The notes: a model not told the origin generated them from the letters alone. DNA of 64,000 nucleotides from Paludibacteraceae bacterium (GCA_017546705.1 JAFYSB010000001.1:1-64000); one strand, 5' to 3'; positions 36,389 to 45,592 are shown, numbered from the stretch's first letter. Numbers and translations are program-made.

Positions 36389-36913
36389 ATGTTAAGAGAT
36401 ATTTTGTCAATCACTGGTAAGCCAGGTCTTTACAAGTTAGTTAGTCGTGGTAATAACATGCTCATCGTTGAGTCATTGCTTGATGGCAAGCGTGTGCCTA
36501 CTTACGCACGTGATAAAATCGTTTCATTGGGTGAGATATCAATGTACACCATGGGTGAGGATGTTTCCCTCAGCGAGGTGCTGACTAAGTTGGGTGAGAA
36601 AGAGGGATTGAAGGTTGCTGCTATTGATCCTAAAAAAGCAGACAATGACCAATTGCGCGATTTCTTTGGCGAAGTATTACCAGACTTTGATCGTGACCGC
36701 GTTTATCCAAGCGATATTCGCAAACTCATTCAATGGTACAATATCCTAATCAATGCAGGAATTACCGATTTCAGCATCGAAGAGGAGGGCGAAGAGGTTG
36801 CCATTGAAGAGAAGAAGCAAGAAACTAAGAAACCTGCTCCTAAAGCACAAGTGAAGACGCAAAAAGCTGCGGCTTCTTCGGCTCGTACTGGAGTGGGCGC
36901 TAAAAAAGGTTGA
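36389..36913 (+). CDS. DUF5606 domain protein
   Basis: A 174-residue cytoplasmic protein. Residues 1-130 match the DUF5606 family of Bacteroidota: it starts LRDILSITGKPGLYKLVSRG, with NMLIVESLLDGKRVPTYARDKIVSLGEI and DFDRDRVYPSDIRKLIQWYNIL. The final 40 residues are a charged Glu then Lys/Ala-rich tail. The function is unknown. The first part resembles a small SH3-like fold by its strand pattern, which is an inference only. It heads an operon with Nif3-like, zinc-ribbon and parE genes. Its stop codon TGA overlaps the TTG start of the next gene (TTGA). Confidence 0.85.
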   Translation: MLRDILSITGKPGLYKLVSRGNNMLIVESLLDGKRVPTYARDKIVSLGEISMYTMGEDVSLSEVLTKLGEKEGLKVAAIDPKKADNDQLRDFFGEVLPDFDRDRVYPSDIRKLIQWYNILINAGITDFSIEEEGEEVAIEEKKQETKKPAPKAQVKTQKAAASSARTGVGAKKG

Positions 36914-37707
36914 TCCTTCAGGATATTATCAATATCATAGAATCTGTAGCTCCCTTGAGTTACCAAGCTACTTGGGATAATTCGGGACTGCAGGTGGGCG
37001 ACCGCAATGCAGATATACATGCAGCATTGTTGACGGTAGATGTTACAGAGTCTGTCGTCAATGAGGCTATTACTATGGGGTGTGATTTGATTGTTTCTCA
37101 TCACCCGCTATTGTTTCATGGATTAAAGCATCTAACTGGTGCCACTCCACAAGAGCGCTGTGTGGAGAAAGCAATTCGTCATCACATTGCCATCTATTCA
37201 TCACATACTTCTATGGATAGTTGGTTGAATGGTGTCAGCGGACGCATGGCAGAGAAGATTGGTATACTTGATTATCGTATCCTACAACCTTCGGCTGCGA
37301 ATCCTTCTGCTGGATTCGGTGTGATAGGTGCCTTGCCTCAATCAATGAATTTTACCGAATTGTTGCAACGCGTTGCGGATGCCTTTACTACTGATGGCAT
37401 AGGTCTGCGATACGTCCCAACAGATCATATGCAAGTTCAAACCATCGCACTTTGTGGAGGTGCTGGAGCCGACTTGATGGAGGATGCCATTGAACAAGGA
37501 GCGGATGTTTTCATTTCGGCTGATTTCAAATACCACGAATTGCAGACTGCGCAACATCGCATAGGTATCATTGACCTTGATCATTGGGTGAGCGAGCACT
37601 ATACGCGCGAATTGTTCGAGCAGTTGCTCTCTCCGCATATCCGCACCTTCGTAGCCAGTCAAGATGCCAGTCCAGTAAAGTATTTTCATAATTCCAAAAT
37701 AGAATAA
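36910..37707 (+). CDS. Nif3-like dinuclear metal center protein (YbgI family), TTG start
   Basis: A 265-residue protein of the Nif3/YbgI family, a toroidal hexamer with a two-metal site; GTP cyclohydrolase I-like activity has been proposed for some members, but the role is unsettled. The family pattern is clear: DIINIIESVAPLSYQATWDNSGLQVG, then IVSHHPLLFHGLKHL (metal His residues, about 60-74), YSSHTSMDSWLNGVS, and near the end DADVFISADFKYHE-like ADVFISADFKYHEL and HWVSEHYTRELF. The conserved N-terminus requires a start at the TTG at 36910, which overlaps the upstream stop codon by 4 nt. The next ATG lies far inside the domain. Translational coupling is likely. Confidence 0.9.
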   Translation: MILQDIINIIESVAPLSYQATWDNSGLQVGDRNADIHAALLTVDVTESVVNEAITMGCDLIVSHHPLLFHGLKHLTGATPQERCVEKAIRHHIAIYSSHTSMDSWLNGVSGRMAEKIGILDYRILQPSAANPSAGFGVIGALPQSMNFTELLQRVADAFTTDGIGLRYVPTDHMQVQTIALCGGAGADLMEDAIEQGADVFISADFKYHELQTAQHRIGIIDLDHWVSEHYTRELFEQLLSPHIRTFVASQDASPVKYFHNSKIE

Positions 37708-37727
37708 TCATATTAAAACATACAATT

Positions 37728-38483
37728 ATGGCAAAGAAAGAAGAAGAAAAAATTATGACCGTAGAAGAAAAACTACGTGCATTGTACGAATTGCAAACTG
37801 TTGATTCCAAAATCGATGAGTTGCGTATCCTCGCAGGTGAACTTCCACAAGAGGTAAAGGATATGAGCGATGAGATCGAGGGTCTTAAAACTCGTTTGAC
37901 CAATATTGAGAATGGCATCAAAGAGTGTGAAACAGGTATCTCTGACCACCGTGTACGTATCGAGAATGCCAATGCGGCTATCTCTCGCTACAAAGAACAA
38001 CAAAACAACGTGCGCAACAACCGCGAGTACGACAACCTTACTAAGGAGATTGAGTACCAAGAGTTGGATATCGAAGCTTCACAACGCAAGATTAGCAAAT
38101 TCAAAGCCGAGCTCGAGGAGCGTCAAGCTGACAAGGCTAAGACTGTTACTGACATTGAAGATCGTACTGTAGATCTCAACCAAAAGCGCAACGAGTTGGA
38201 TTCTATTCTCTCTGAGACCAAAGAGCAAACCGAGAAACTGATGCTCCGCGCTGCTGATCTTGAGAAGCATATAGAGGATCGTCTTGTTACAGCATTCCAC
38301 CGCATCCGTAAAAATGCACACAATGGTTTGGCTGTCGTGAAGATTGAGCGTGATAGCTGTGGTGGTTGCCATAGCAAAATTCCTGCACAACGTCAGTTGG
38401 ATATCCGTCTCCGCAAGAAAATCATCGTTTGCGAGCTCTGCGGACGTATCTTGGTAGATACAGAAATCGACGCTAAAAAATAA
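37728..38483 (+). CDS. C4-type zinc-ribbon coiled-coil protein (CdsZ/DUF164-like)
   Basis: A 251-residue protein. Residues 15-185 are a long alpha-helical coiled coil (heptads such as [22 protein letters not shown] and [17 protein letters not shown]). The C-terminal 50 residues hold a zinc ribbon with [12 protein letters not shown] and VCELCGRIL (Cys pairs about 213/216 and 235/238). The family is widespread and is repeatedly found next to Nif3-like genes, as here. Chlamydial and related members bind nucleic acid, but the role in this organism is unknown. It lies 20 nt after the Nif3-like gene and 8 nt before parE. Confidence 0.88.
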   Translation: MAKKEEEKIMTVEEKLRALYELQTVDSKIDELRILAGELPQEVKDMSDEIEGLKTRLTNIENGIKECETGISDHRVRIENANAAISRYKEQQNNVRNNREYDNLTKEIEYQELDIEASQRKISKFKAELEERQADKAKTVTDIEDRTVDLNQKRNELDSILSETKEQTEKLMLRAADLEKHIEDRLVTAFHRIRKNAHNGLAVVKIERDSCGGCHSKIPAQRQLDIRLRKKIIVCELCGRILVDTEIDAKK

Positions 38484-38491
38484 ATATATCT

Positions 38492-40408
38492 ATGGCAGAA
38501 CAACTAATCCCTACCTACGACGAGGACAATATCATCCACCTCGATGACCGCGACCACATTCGTCGTCGTCCGGGTATGTATATCGGCAAACTGGGTGATG
38601 GTAATCACTCGGATGATGGTATCTATGTACTCATCAAGGAGACAATCGACAATTCTATTGATGAGTTTCGCATGAGCGAAGGCAAGGTGATTGAGGTGAG
38701 CGTATCTCCTGTTTCTGCCTCAGATGCTTCATTAGGCGAGCGCGTTCGCGTTCGCGACTACGGACGCGGTATTCCACTAGGTAAAATGGTGGAAGCCGTG
38801 TCTATTCTTAATACGGGTGGTAAGTACGATACTAAGGCTTTCAAGAAATCTGTTGGCTTGAATGGTGTGGGTACCAAAGCTGTCAATGCTTTGAGTTTGG
38901 AGTTTGTTGTGCAAGTGTGGCGCGAGGACAAGACTCGTCGCATTGCTTTCAAACAAGGCCATTTGGTGGAAGATAGCGGTGTCATCGACTATACAGGTAA
39001 TGAGAAGCGTGGTACAATGATAGAGTTTGTACCAGATAATTCTAAGGGATTGTTTGAAAACTATCACTTCCGTAATGATTTCATTGAGACCATGATGCGC
39101 AATTATGCGTATCTTAATACCGGTCTGACCCTCGTTTACAATGGTAAGAAATATATCTCCAAGAATGGTCTATTTGACCTTCTTACAGAGAACATGACGG
39201 TCGAGCCACTATACCCAATCATCCACATTGCGGGCGAGGATATTGAGATTGCGCTTACTCATACCAACCAATCGGGCGAGGAGTACTACTCATTTGTCAA
39301 TGGCCAACATACCATCCAAGGTGGTACTCACCAAGCGGCTTTCCGTGAGGCCATTGGACGTACCATTAAGGAATTCTTTAACAAGAACCAAGAGCTGAGC
39401 GACATCCGCAACGGTGTAGTAGGTGCTATTGCCATTAATGTGTCGGAACCAGTATTTGAAAGTCAAACAAAGGTCAAATTGGGTTCCAAAGATATGTCGC
39501 CTGAAGGTGGATTGTCGGTCAATAAGTTTGTCAACGATTTCATCAAGCAACTGCTCGACAACTACCTACACAAGACCCCTGCTTCTGCTGAAGTGATGTT
39601 GCAGAAGATTCAGGACTCCGAGAAAGAGCGCAAAGCCATCGCTGGTGTTACCAAACTTGCACGTGAGCGTGCGAAGAAGAATCTTCTTAACAACCCTAAG
39701 CTCCGCGACTGCCAAGTCCATTTCAATGATACTAAACCTACCAAATCATCCAAGGATGCTGAGGACGATTTGCGTCAAGACAGTAGTATCTTCATCACAG
39801 AGGGTCTCTCCGCTTCGGGTAGTATCACGCTCAGTCGCGATGTACGCACACAAGCAGTGTTCTCTTTGCGTGGTAAACCGCTTAACTCTTACGGATTGAG
39901 TAAGTCGGTTGTTTACGAGAACGAAGAGTTCAATTGTCTGCAATCAGCGTTGAATATCGAAGATGGTTTGGATGAGTTGCGCTATAATAAGGTGATTATC
40001 GCTACCGATGCCGATGTCGATGGTATGCACATTCGCCTGCTGATGCTTACTTTCTTCCTCCAGTTCTTCCCAGATCTTGTGAAGAAAGGTCACGTCTATA
40101 TCCTTCAGACGCCACTTTTCCGTGTTAAGAACAAAAAGGAAACACGCTATTGCTATAGCGACGAAGAGCGTATCAAGGCGATTGAAGAGTTAAAACCTAA
40201 TCCAGAAATCACGCGATTCAAAGGCTTAGGAGAGATTAGTCCCGATGAGTTTAAATCCTTTATTGGCAAGGGTATTCGTTTGGATCAAGTCACACTTCGC
40301 AAAGAGGATGCGGTCAAAGACTTGTTGAGTTTCTATATGGGTAAGAACACTACCGAACGCCAAAACTTTATCATCAACAACCTCGTTGTAGAAGAAGATG
40401 TGGAGTAA
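38492..40408 (+). CDS. parE: DNA topoisomerase IV subunit B
   Basis: A 638-residue type IIA topoisomerase B subunit, paralogous to GyrB at 904. With ParC it decatenates daughter chromosomes. The ATPase domain has [12 protein letters not shown] (about 49-60) and [13 protein letters not shown]; the TOPRIM region has [15 protein letters not shown] (about 433-447) and [13 protein letters not shown]. The Ser-Ala-Ser replacement of the gyrase-type DSAGG is typical of the Bacteroidota ParE-like branch. It fits ParE rather than a second gyrase, but substrate preference cannot be proven from sequence. parC is not next to it; the following gene overlaps it by 11 nt. Confidence 0.9.
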   Translation: MAEQLIPTYDEDNIIHLDDRDHIRRRPGMYIGKLGDGNHSDDGIYVLIKETIDNSIDEFRMSEGKVIEVSVSPVSASDASLGERVRVRDYGRGIPLGKMVEAVSILNTGGKYDTKAFKKSVGLNGVGTKAVNALSLEFVVQVWREDKTRRIAFKQGHLVEDSGVIDYTGNEKRGTMIEFVPDNSKGLFENYHFRNDFIETMMRNYAYLNTGLTLVYNGKKYISKNGLFDLLTENMTVEPLYPIIHIAGEDIEIALTHTNQSGEEYYSFVNGQHTIQGGTHQAAFREAIGRTIKEFFNKNQELSDIRNGVVGAIAINVSEPVFESQTKVKLGSKDMSPEGGLSVNKFVNDFIKQLLDNYLHKTPASAEVMLQKIQDSEKERKAIAGVTKLARERAKKNLLNNPKLRDCQVHFNDTKPTKSSKDAEDDLRQDSSIFITEGLSASGSITLSRDVRTQAVFSLRGKPLNSYGLSKSVVYENEEFNCLQSALNIEDGLDELRYNKVIIATDADVDGMHIRLLMLTFFLQFFPDLVKKGHVYILQTPLFRVKNKKETRYCYSDEERIKAIEELKPNPEITRFKGLGEISPDEFKSFIGKGIRLDQVTLRKEDAVKDLLSFYMGKNTTERQNFIINNLVVEEDVE

Positions 40409-40871
40409 TATTTTACCTTTGATATTATTCGTTTGCCTCGGCATTGTTGTGCTTGTTGTTTTTGAGGTACGTGCTCGCAAACAGCAACAATCCAATAGTG
40501 AGCAATCTACAGGCGCAGCCGATCTACCATATACAGTGAACTCTGCTAATGATCTACAGCAAAGCGATCTTTCATCGTCTGACCCTGACGAAGGCTGTTG
40601 CGGCGAGCACCTTGTCTGCGAACGTGAAACGCTCTTGCAAACCAATGCCAAGGTGGAGTATTACGATGATGAAGAGTTGGACACTCTCAGCGGTATCTCC
40701 GCAGAGGAATATACCCAAGAGCAATACCAGATGATACGTGAAGTGTTTGACACTCTACAGGCGAAAGATGTTCCTGGTTGGGTACGTAGTATTCAACTAC
40801 GCAACATTCAATTGCCGCTAGATATTCGAGAAGAAGCATTACTCATCGTGGTCGAACGACGAAAAGCATAG
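40398..40871 (+). CDS. Conserved single-pass membrane protein of unknown function
   Basis: A 157-residue protein with one N-terminal membrane helix (about residues 6-24, [17 protein letters not shown]) and a cytoplasmic or periplasmic acidic domain. It contains [17 protein letters not shown] (about 64-80), with a Cys-Cys and further Cys/His residues that could bind a metal, and [22 protein letters not shown]. Similar short proteins occur in other Bacteroidota, but I know no function. It overlaps parE by 11 nt. Its last 64 nt overlap the convergent CPBP gene on the other strand. Confidence 0.75.
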   Translation: MWSNILPLILFVCLGIVVLVVFEVRARKQQQSNSEQSTGAADLPYTVNSANDLQQSDLSSSDPDEGCCGEHLVCERETLLQTNAKVEYYDDEELDTLSGISAEEYTQEQYQMIREVFDTLQAKDVPGWVRSIQLRNIQLPLDIREEALLIVVERRKA

Positions 40872-41743
40872 ATTCCAACTATTGTAACTACTATACTGAC
40901 GACACCCAACCACAGGGTGTCGTTTGTTCCTATGGCATCTAACTGTTCTATATCCCAATTGGCACGAAACGCTACAAAATATAGCAATACTGCCATAGCA
41001 TTATTGGTAAAGTGCATTAGTATGGGTATCCACAGACTGCCTGTCCATACTAACATATATCCAAATAGCGCCCCCATCAACATACGAGGTACAAATCCAT
41101 AAAACTGCAAATGAATGGCTGAAAACAATATCGCACTACACCATATCGCCAAGTGAGGCACTCCCTCTCCTTTAACCTTTAACCTTTTACCTTTAACCCT
41201 AAAAAGGTTCATCAGCACCCCTCTAAACGTTAATTCCTCTGCTACAGCAGGCAATAGGGCCATTAATAGTAGATTGATAATCAATCCGCTAAAGGTGGTT
41301 ACATTAAGAAATTGTTCAGTCAGTACTTTCGCACTCTCTTCCGAGGTCTTCATCCATTGTTCTAATGGCTCCAAAAATGCGGGTAGGGTCATTTGTTGAT
41401 TCAGATGCCCCAACAAATTAATCGCAGGCAACGCTACCAACATTAGCATTACTGCCCATAAACTCTCACCTTTAACCTTTAATCTTTCACCTTTAACCTT
41501 CAACCAATCCAATGGTTGCTTACTCCATAAATATGCCATGCACAGTGGTGGTAGCAGAAACATTGCTGTGGATTGGATAAATTGAACCCATTTCAGCGCG
41601 TTTATTGATAGTGGCTGTTCAAAAAAGAATATGCTCCCTGCAGCGAACATACTCAACAACAAGACACATCCTACCCATTGAAGTACTTTGATCGCCCAAT
41701 GCGATTGTTCATATTTTCCTTTCAGTGCCATACTTAATCCCAT
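40808..41743 (-). CDS. CPBP-family intramembrane metalloprotease with repeat-encoded loops
   Basis: A 311-residue polytopic membrane protein of the CPBP/CAAX-prenyl protease type (ABI family). The active-site motif EExxxR is AEELTFRGVLMN (about 168-179), then AIHLQFYGFVPRMLMGALFG and MHFTNNAMAVL supply the His residues. Two loops are encoded by heptamer arrays: LKVKGERLKVKGE (about 95-107) and RVKGKRLKVKGEG (about 183-195). Both are absent from ordinary family members as I know them, and both lie in hydrophilic stretches between helices. A heptamer slip would shift the frame, so the gene could be switchable. It ends inside the 3' end of the gene at 40398, antisense. Confidence 0.85.
   Translation of the reverse strand: MGLSMALKGKYEQSHWAIKVLQWVGCVLLLSMFAAGSIFFFEQPLSINALKWVQFIQSTAMFLLPPLCMAYLWSKQPLDWLKVKGERLKVKGESLWAVMLMLVALPAINLLGHLNQQMTLPAFLEPLEQWMKTSEESAKVLTEQFLNVTTFSGLIINLLLMALLPAVAEELTFRGVLMNLFRVKGKRLKVKGEGVPHLAIWCSAILFSAIHLQFYGFVPRMLMGALFGYMLVWTGSLWIPILMHFTNNAMAVLLYFVAFRANWDIEQLDAIGTNDTLWLGVVSIVVTIVGIYAFRRSTTMSNASSRISSGN
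41171..41198 (-). repeat. Heptamer array inside the CPBP protease gene, distal copy
   Basis: Four 7-mers on the plus strand, TTTAACC, TTTAACC, TTTTACC, TTTAACC (sense strand GGTTAAA), just after the codons for the EExxxR helix. They encode a basic Val-Lys-Gly/Arg-Leu-Lys loop. Confidence 0.88.
41464..41505 (-). repeat. Heptamer array inside the CPBP protease gene, proximal copy
   Basis: Six 7-mers on the plus strand: TCTCACC, TTTAACC, TTTAATC, TTTCACC, TTTAACC, TTCAACC (42 bp, a multiple of three). They encode the loop LKVKGERLKVKGE. Same unit family as the distal copy. Confidence 0.88.
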
Positions 41744-41744
41744 T

Positions 41745-42284
41745 TTAGGACAAAATTACTACTTTTTTTTCACACCTGCAAGTAAATCGTAGAAAATACA
41801 CTTTACGAACTGTCGCTTGATAAATCAATGGGGCGATTTCGCTGTTGTCATGCCAGCCTGTGAAACGCTCTGCTCCTACGCCAATAGCAAAGATAGGTAC
41901 CGCAGCAGCTGTGTGGCCATGCGTGGTCCAGGCCAATCCTGCCTTGTGGTTGAGCAGCGCTAATGCCTTAGCAGCCAACGCATTGATATCTTTGTAAAGT
42001 GTTTTGACAGACGCTTGTTGGCGCATCATATTTTGAAAAGCTGTTTGCAATTGCACATCTTCTTCTGGCTTTAATTGTACAGCGGTATATAAGCCCGTTG
42101 TTTCGGATAATAATGTCTTAACCTGCTTCCACGTAAGATGGTCACCATGTTGCTTATGCAAGGCAGTAAGGCGATCTGATAAGACATCCGATGAGCATTG
42201 CTGGTTGCTCAAACGCTCCAAGTGATAAGAGTGTCCATTGAGCGCTATTATACTAAAAAGTAGTAAAAAAGATAAACGTTTCAT
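41745..42284 (-). pseudogene. Alkaline phosphatase remnant with internal deletion
   Basis: A 179-residue frame with a signal peptide (MKRLSFLLLFSIIALNGHS), followed directly by only the C-terminal part of a PhoA-type alkaline phosphatase: WKQVKTLLSETTGLYT, LNHKAGLAWTTHGHTAAAVP (a zinc-ligand His region), and GAERFTGWHDNSEIAPLIYQ. Full-length enzymes have about 450-500 residues. The nucleophile Ser (Asp-Ser-Ala motif) and the first metal ligands are missing, so it cannot be an active phosphatase. The last 20 residues (KVYFLRFTCRCEKKVVILS) run past the usual end of the family, suggesting a changed stop as well. It lies 20 nt after trmD and 2 nt before the CPBP gene start. Confidence 0.78.
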
Positions 42285-42304
42285 GGTATTTCATTTTTAT
42301 TGGG

Positions 42305-42982
42305 TTATTCTTCCAATAGGTCAGGACGTCGTTCGCGTGTATGGCGCAGACTCTCCTCGTACAACCACTCTTCTATCTTGGCTTGATGCCCCGAAAGTAG
42401 TATTTCTGGCACCTTCCAACCCTTGTATTCTGCTGGGCGAGTATAGACTCCTGGTTCGAGTAGCCCGTCCTGAAAACTATCGCTCAGCGCACTTGTTTCG
42501 TCGCCCATCGCGCCTGGCAAGAGGCGCACGATGGCATCCGTCATGATGGCAGCTGGCATCTCACCACCCGTCAAGACAAAATCGCCAATTGTGTATTCTT
42601 TGGTAATGAGGTGGTCACGCACACGTTGGTCAACACCTTTGTAATGTCCACAAAGGATGATGATATTCTCTTTGAGTGAGAGGGTATTGGCCTCTTTTTG
42701 CGTAAATCGTTCACCATCAGGAGCGGTAAAGATGATTTCATCGTACTGACGCTGGCTAGTGAGATAACTAATCGCCCTATCAATAGGCTCTACTTGCAAC
42801 ACCATTCCTGCTCCAAACCCAAATGCATAGTCATCGATTTTGCGGTGTTTGTCCAAGGTGAAATCACGAAGATTATGCACGTATATCTCCACCAGTCCCT
42901 TATCCTTGGCGCGTTGCACGATGGAGTGATTCAATGGAGATTCCAGCAATTCTGGACAAGCTGTCAATATATCTATACGCAT
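42305..42982 (-). CDS. trmD: tRNA (guanine-N1-)-methyltransferase
   Basis: Methylates G37 of tRNAs reading CNN codons, preventing frameshifting; uses S-adenosylmethionine in a trefoil-knot (SPOUT) fold. The 225 residues start [21 protein letters not shown]. They contain [17 protein letters not shown] (about 51-67), [13 protein letters not shown], and [28 protein letters not shown] (about 130-157), the knot. The gene follows yidD across a three-unit heptamer array. In most bacteria trmD is with rpsP/rimM/rplS; here it is in the rnpA-yidD-hemD cluster. Confidence 0.96.
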   Translation of the reverse strand: MRIDILTACPELLESPLNHSIVQRAKDKGLVEIYVHNLRDFTLDKHRKIDDYAFGFGAGMVLQVEPIDRAISYLTSQRQYDEIIFTAPDGERFTQKEANTLSLKENIIILCGHYKGVDQRVRDHLITKEYTIGDFVLTGGEMPAAIMTDAIVRLLPGAMGDETSALSDSFQDGLLEPGVYTRPAEYKGWKVPEILLSGHQAKIEEWLYEESLRHTRERRPDLLEE

Positions 42983-42986
42983 AACT

Positions 42987-43007
42987 CTCTAAACTCTAAA
43001 CATTAAA
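42987..43007 (-). repeat. Heptamer array (3 units) at the yidD-trmD junction
   Basis: Plus-strand units CTCTAAA, CTCTAAA, CATTAAA; on the sense (minus) strand TTTAATG, TTTAGAG, TTTAGAG, which in G-first phase is GTTTAAT, GTTTAGA, GTTTAGA. It occupies the 29-nt gap between the two genes. Confidence 0.8.
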
Positions 43008-43011
43008 CTAA

Positions 43012-43233
43012 TCATGGTACGGGGTCATAGCCACTGCCGCCCCATGGGTGGCAACGTAAAATACGTTTTATGCCCAACCAGCCCCCTTTGAATATACCAT
43101 ATTTCATAACTGCCTCCACCATGTATTGGCTGCAAGTGGGGGTGAATCGGCAACTTGGCGGTGTAAGCGGAGAGATACAATGTCTATAAAAATAGACAGG
43201 CAACAAGCATATGTGGCGTACTATTTTTTTCAT
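43012..43233 (-). CDS. yidD: Membrane protein insertion efficiency factor YidD
   Basis: A 73-residue protein with the family pattern [36 protein letters not shown] (three conserved Cys) and [17 protein letters not shown] at the end. It is thought to assist YidC-dependent insertion at the inner membrane. Its start codon overlaps the last base of rnpA, the usual rnpA-yidD coupling. yidC is not in the window. Confidence 0.95.
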   Translation of the reverse strand: MKKIVRHICLLPVYFYRHCISPLTPPSCRFTPTCSQYMVEAVMKYGIFKGGWLGIKRILRCHPWGGSGYDPVP

Positions 43234-43592
43234 TATTCCTCCAATGTAGCTAAGCGCTGCAAGGCTTTCTTCATGGCTTTTTCTATCACGTGAAAGTCTT
43301 GTGTTTGCTTGTCTATATAGTTGAATGCCAAGTGGTAATACTTATTCTCTGTACACAAAATATGCTTGTTGAGTCGATATGCCTCACGCATTAGTCGGCG
43401 CATGTGATTGCGATCAACTGCGTGCTTGAACAAGGATTTTGGTGCCCAAATCAACACTTGAGTGGGCGCATCCGTAATGGGTAGATATGTGACACGCATA
43501 GGCCATGCTACGAACTTTTTACCTGTTTTGTAAAGCGTATCGATAGCAATATCACTACACAATTTTTCCGATTTTGGAAAGGTCACATTCAT
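43233..43592 (-). CDS. rnpA: Ribonuclease P protein component
   Basis: The 119-residue protein subunit of RNase P, which cuts 5' leaders from pre-tRNAs. It has [20 protein letters not shown] at the N-terminus and the RNA-binding RNR-like helix as [20 protein letters not shown] (about 55-74), where the usual RNR motif reads RNH. Basic residues and size fit. The unusual Bacteroidota order is DUF4271, hemD, rnpA, yidD rather than rpmH-rnpA near the origin. Confidence 0.93.
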   Translation of the reverse strand: MNVTFPKSEKLCSDIAIDTLYKTGKKFVAWPMRVTYLPITDAPTQVLIWAPKSLFKHAVDRNHMRRLMREAYRLNKHILCTENKYYHLAFNYIDKQTQDFHVIEKAMKKALQRLATLEE

Positions 43593-43603
43593 ACCTTGGA
43601 TTA

Positions 43604-44353
43604 TTAGCCGTGTTGTTGTTCTAAATAGTCCTTAATTGCAGTGGTGATACTAGGATATTTGGGCGATGGTGCCTTGATGTCCACTCGAAGACCTGCTTCT
43701 TCCAACGCTGCAACTGTATTGGCGCCAAAAGCGGCAATCACGGTATCACCTTGCTCCCAATCAGGGAAATTCTTGCGCAATGCAGCCACACCAGATGGCG
43801 TGAACAGCACAATCATATCGTAGTCAAACGACTTATCCTTGGGCCATTCAGTAGCTACTGTGCGATACATGATGGCAGGTTTGACAACGATGTTGTTCTC
43901 TGCAAACATATTTAATGTTTCCTCGTTATGCACATCTGACATCACCATGAGGTATTTCTCCTGAGGCCGACGATGCATAGCAGGCAGCAAATCCTCAAAA
44001 CGATTGTTTTCGGCTGCAAAAACTTTGCGCTTGCGGTATTGGATGTACTTTTGTAAATAATTACCTACAGCCTCTGAGATGCAATAATAGTGCATTGATT
44101 CAGGTACAGAAAAGCGCATTTCTTCTGCCATCCTAAAATAATGGTCAATACCCAGACGCGAGTTTACAATTACCGCCGTATAGTCTTCCAAATAAATGTG
44201 TTGGTCACGAAATTCGCGCACTCCTATCCCCTCAACCTTAATCAGTTGATGAAAGTCACACTGTACCCCATAATCATTTTCCATGCCCGAGTATGGATTA
44301 CGCTCCACTTGTGGACGAGGCTGCGAAATTAAAATCTTTTTTACTTGCTTCAT
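43604..44353 (-). CDS. hemD: Uroporphyrinogen-III synthase
   Basis: Cyclises hydroxymethylbilane to uroporphyrinogen III in heme synthesis. The 249-residue protein shows the weakly conserved two-lobed HemD pattern: ILISQPRPQVERNPYSG at the start, YTAVIVNSRLGIDHYF, EKYLMVMSDVHNEETL, DYDMIVLFTPSGVAALRKNFP (about 183-203) and VIAAFGANTVAALEEAGLRVDI near the C-terminus. The family varies so much that the last two motifs carry most of the weight. It overlaps the DUF4271 gene by 4 nt and precedes rnpA by 11 nt. Confidence 0.87.
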   Translation of the reverse strand: MKQVKKILISQPRPQVERNPYSGMENDYGVQCDFHQLIKVEGIGVREFRDQHIYLEDYTAVIVNSRLGIDHYFRMAEEMRFSVPESMHYYCISEAVGNYLQKYIQYRKRKVFAAENNRFEDLLPAMHRRPQEKYLMVMSDVHNEETLNMFAENNIVVKPAIMYRTVATEWPKDKSFDYDMIVLFTPSGVAALRKNFPDWEQGDTVIAAFGANTVAALEEAGLRVDIKAPSPKYPSITTAIKDYLEQQHG

Positions 44354-44997
44354 TGTAATATATGTTTAGTCCAAAGCACCATTCCTGCGACAGGAATGAT
44401 CTCTAGATATATAAAATATAGGAAAATATAAAAAATCGATAATATGTTTTTATAGAATAACAACGTGGATTTTGCTATTACTAATACTGTAAATACCAAG
44501 CCAATTATCCCAAGCAAAATAAAGTGAAGCATAGGATAATTCAATCGGATTAATAGTAGCAATACTGGCAACAACAAAACACATGCCACATTGCGGACAA
44601 GCTCCAACTGCCCTATGCCATTGGCCAATTGATTGTTAGAGAGAAATACCCATCCTACTCCAAGCAGCAAAATATGACGTATAACCTCAATAAGTGCAAC
44701 AGCCCCCAAGGTCTTAGTATATGCCATAAAAGTAAATTGTTCGGAAGTGTATGACAGCACATAAATTGCCATTGCCAACACTCCTGTGCGGAAGATCCAT
44801 GCGGTGCTAATCGCCAGTATGTTTTGCGATTGCCCTCCATATACACGCTCTGAATGACTGAACGAGTTGCGTAGCGCAACCACCACACTATCTCTAACGG
44901 AACGATTGACCGCAACCAAAACAAAAAAGAGCAATAGAATCCAGTAAACCCAAGATTCTGAAATAGGTGATGATATGTGCACTAAATTATTCAACAA
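44350..44997 (-). CDS. DUF4271 membrane protein
   Basis: A 215-residue protein with six or seven hydrophobic helices, matching the DUF4271 family that is almost always encoded directly upstream of hemD in Bacteroidota. The start follows PISESWVYWILLLFFVLVAV, and later helices include LLGVGWVFLSNNQLANGI. The function is unknown; its constant pairing with hemD hints at a heme or membrane-biogenesis role. It shares 4 nt with hemD. Confidence 0.85.
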   Translation of the reverse strand: MLNNLVHISSPISESWVYWILLLFFVLVAVNRSVRDSVVVALRNSFSHSERVYGGQSQNILAISTAWIFRTGVLAMAIYVLSYTSEQFTFMAYTKTLGAVALIEVIRHILLLGVGWVFLSNNQLANGIGQLELVRNVACVLLLPVLLLLIRLNYPMLHFILLGIIGLVFTVLVIAKSTLLFYKNILSIFYIFLYFIYLEIIPVAGMVLWTKHILQ

Positions 44998-45004
44998 CAG
45001 TTAC

Positions 45005-45592
45005 TTATATTGCCGCTAAGCGACGTGTACTAGGATCCCATTCTGGACTTGATAAAATGGCATCTAATACTTCTTCTGGTTGGGAAACTACCGTAAACAT
45101 TTCGCGGTGAATTGGACGCATCATCTGCTCTTCAATCATATAATCAATGCAAGCAAGCAGGCGATCGTAGTAACCTTCGGTATTCAATATCACAACTGGC
45201 GAATTATGCAGTCCTAATTGCTTCCATGTCAGGCATTCCAAAAGTTCCTCAAAGGTGCCGATAGCACCTGGAAGTGCTACCATGGCATCTGCCAACTCAC
45301 ATATTTTGGCTTTGCGTTGGTGCATGGTTTGGGTGACGATAGTCTCTGTGCTATTGGGATTGTTCCATCCTTGATCCACCATAAATTGCGGAATGATTCC
45401 CAGTACCTCTCCGCCTTCGGCCAACGCACCACGTGCAGTGGCAGCCATCAATCCGATGCCACCATCACCATATATCAAGCGAATTCCATGTTTCGCGAAC
45501 TCGGCTCCTAAACGCTCTGCTGCCTCTACATACGAGGGACGTATTTTATTCGAACTTGCGCAATAAACAGCTACAGAATTCAGTTTTTTCAT
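45005..45592 (-). CDS. LOG-family protein, second paralogue
   Basis: A 195-residue LOG-family protein (see the paralogue at 2929). It starts VAVYCASSNKIRPSYVEAAERLG, has LIYGDGGIGLMAATARGAL (about 38-56), then the signature region ALPGAIGTFEELLECLTW, where PGGxGTxxE reads PGAIGTFEE with Ala for the second Gly and the catalytic Glu retained. It is the first gene of the run leading to trmD, 7 nt before DUF4271. A -7-like TAATTTTG lies at 45644-45637 on the minus strand, but no clear -33 element was found. The two paralogues differ at the same signature Gly, which may mean different substrates. Confidence 0.85.
   Translation of the reverse strand: MKKLNSVAVYCASSNKIRPSYVEAAERLGAEFAKHGIRLIYGDGGIGLMAATARGALAEGGEVLGIIPQFMVDQGWNNPNSTETIVTQTMHQRKAKICELADAMVALPGAIGTFEELLECLTWKQLGLHNSPVVILNTEGYYDRLLACIDYMIEEQMMRPIHREMFTVVSQPEEVLDAILSSPEWDPSTRRLAAI

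Noticed and set aside
41464..41505. Telomere-like repeat (TTTAACC)n as a chromosome-end signal
   Set aside because: It is internal, inside a coding frame, short, and part of a family of gene-junction heptamers; nothing suggests a linear end.
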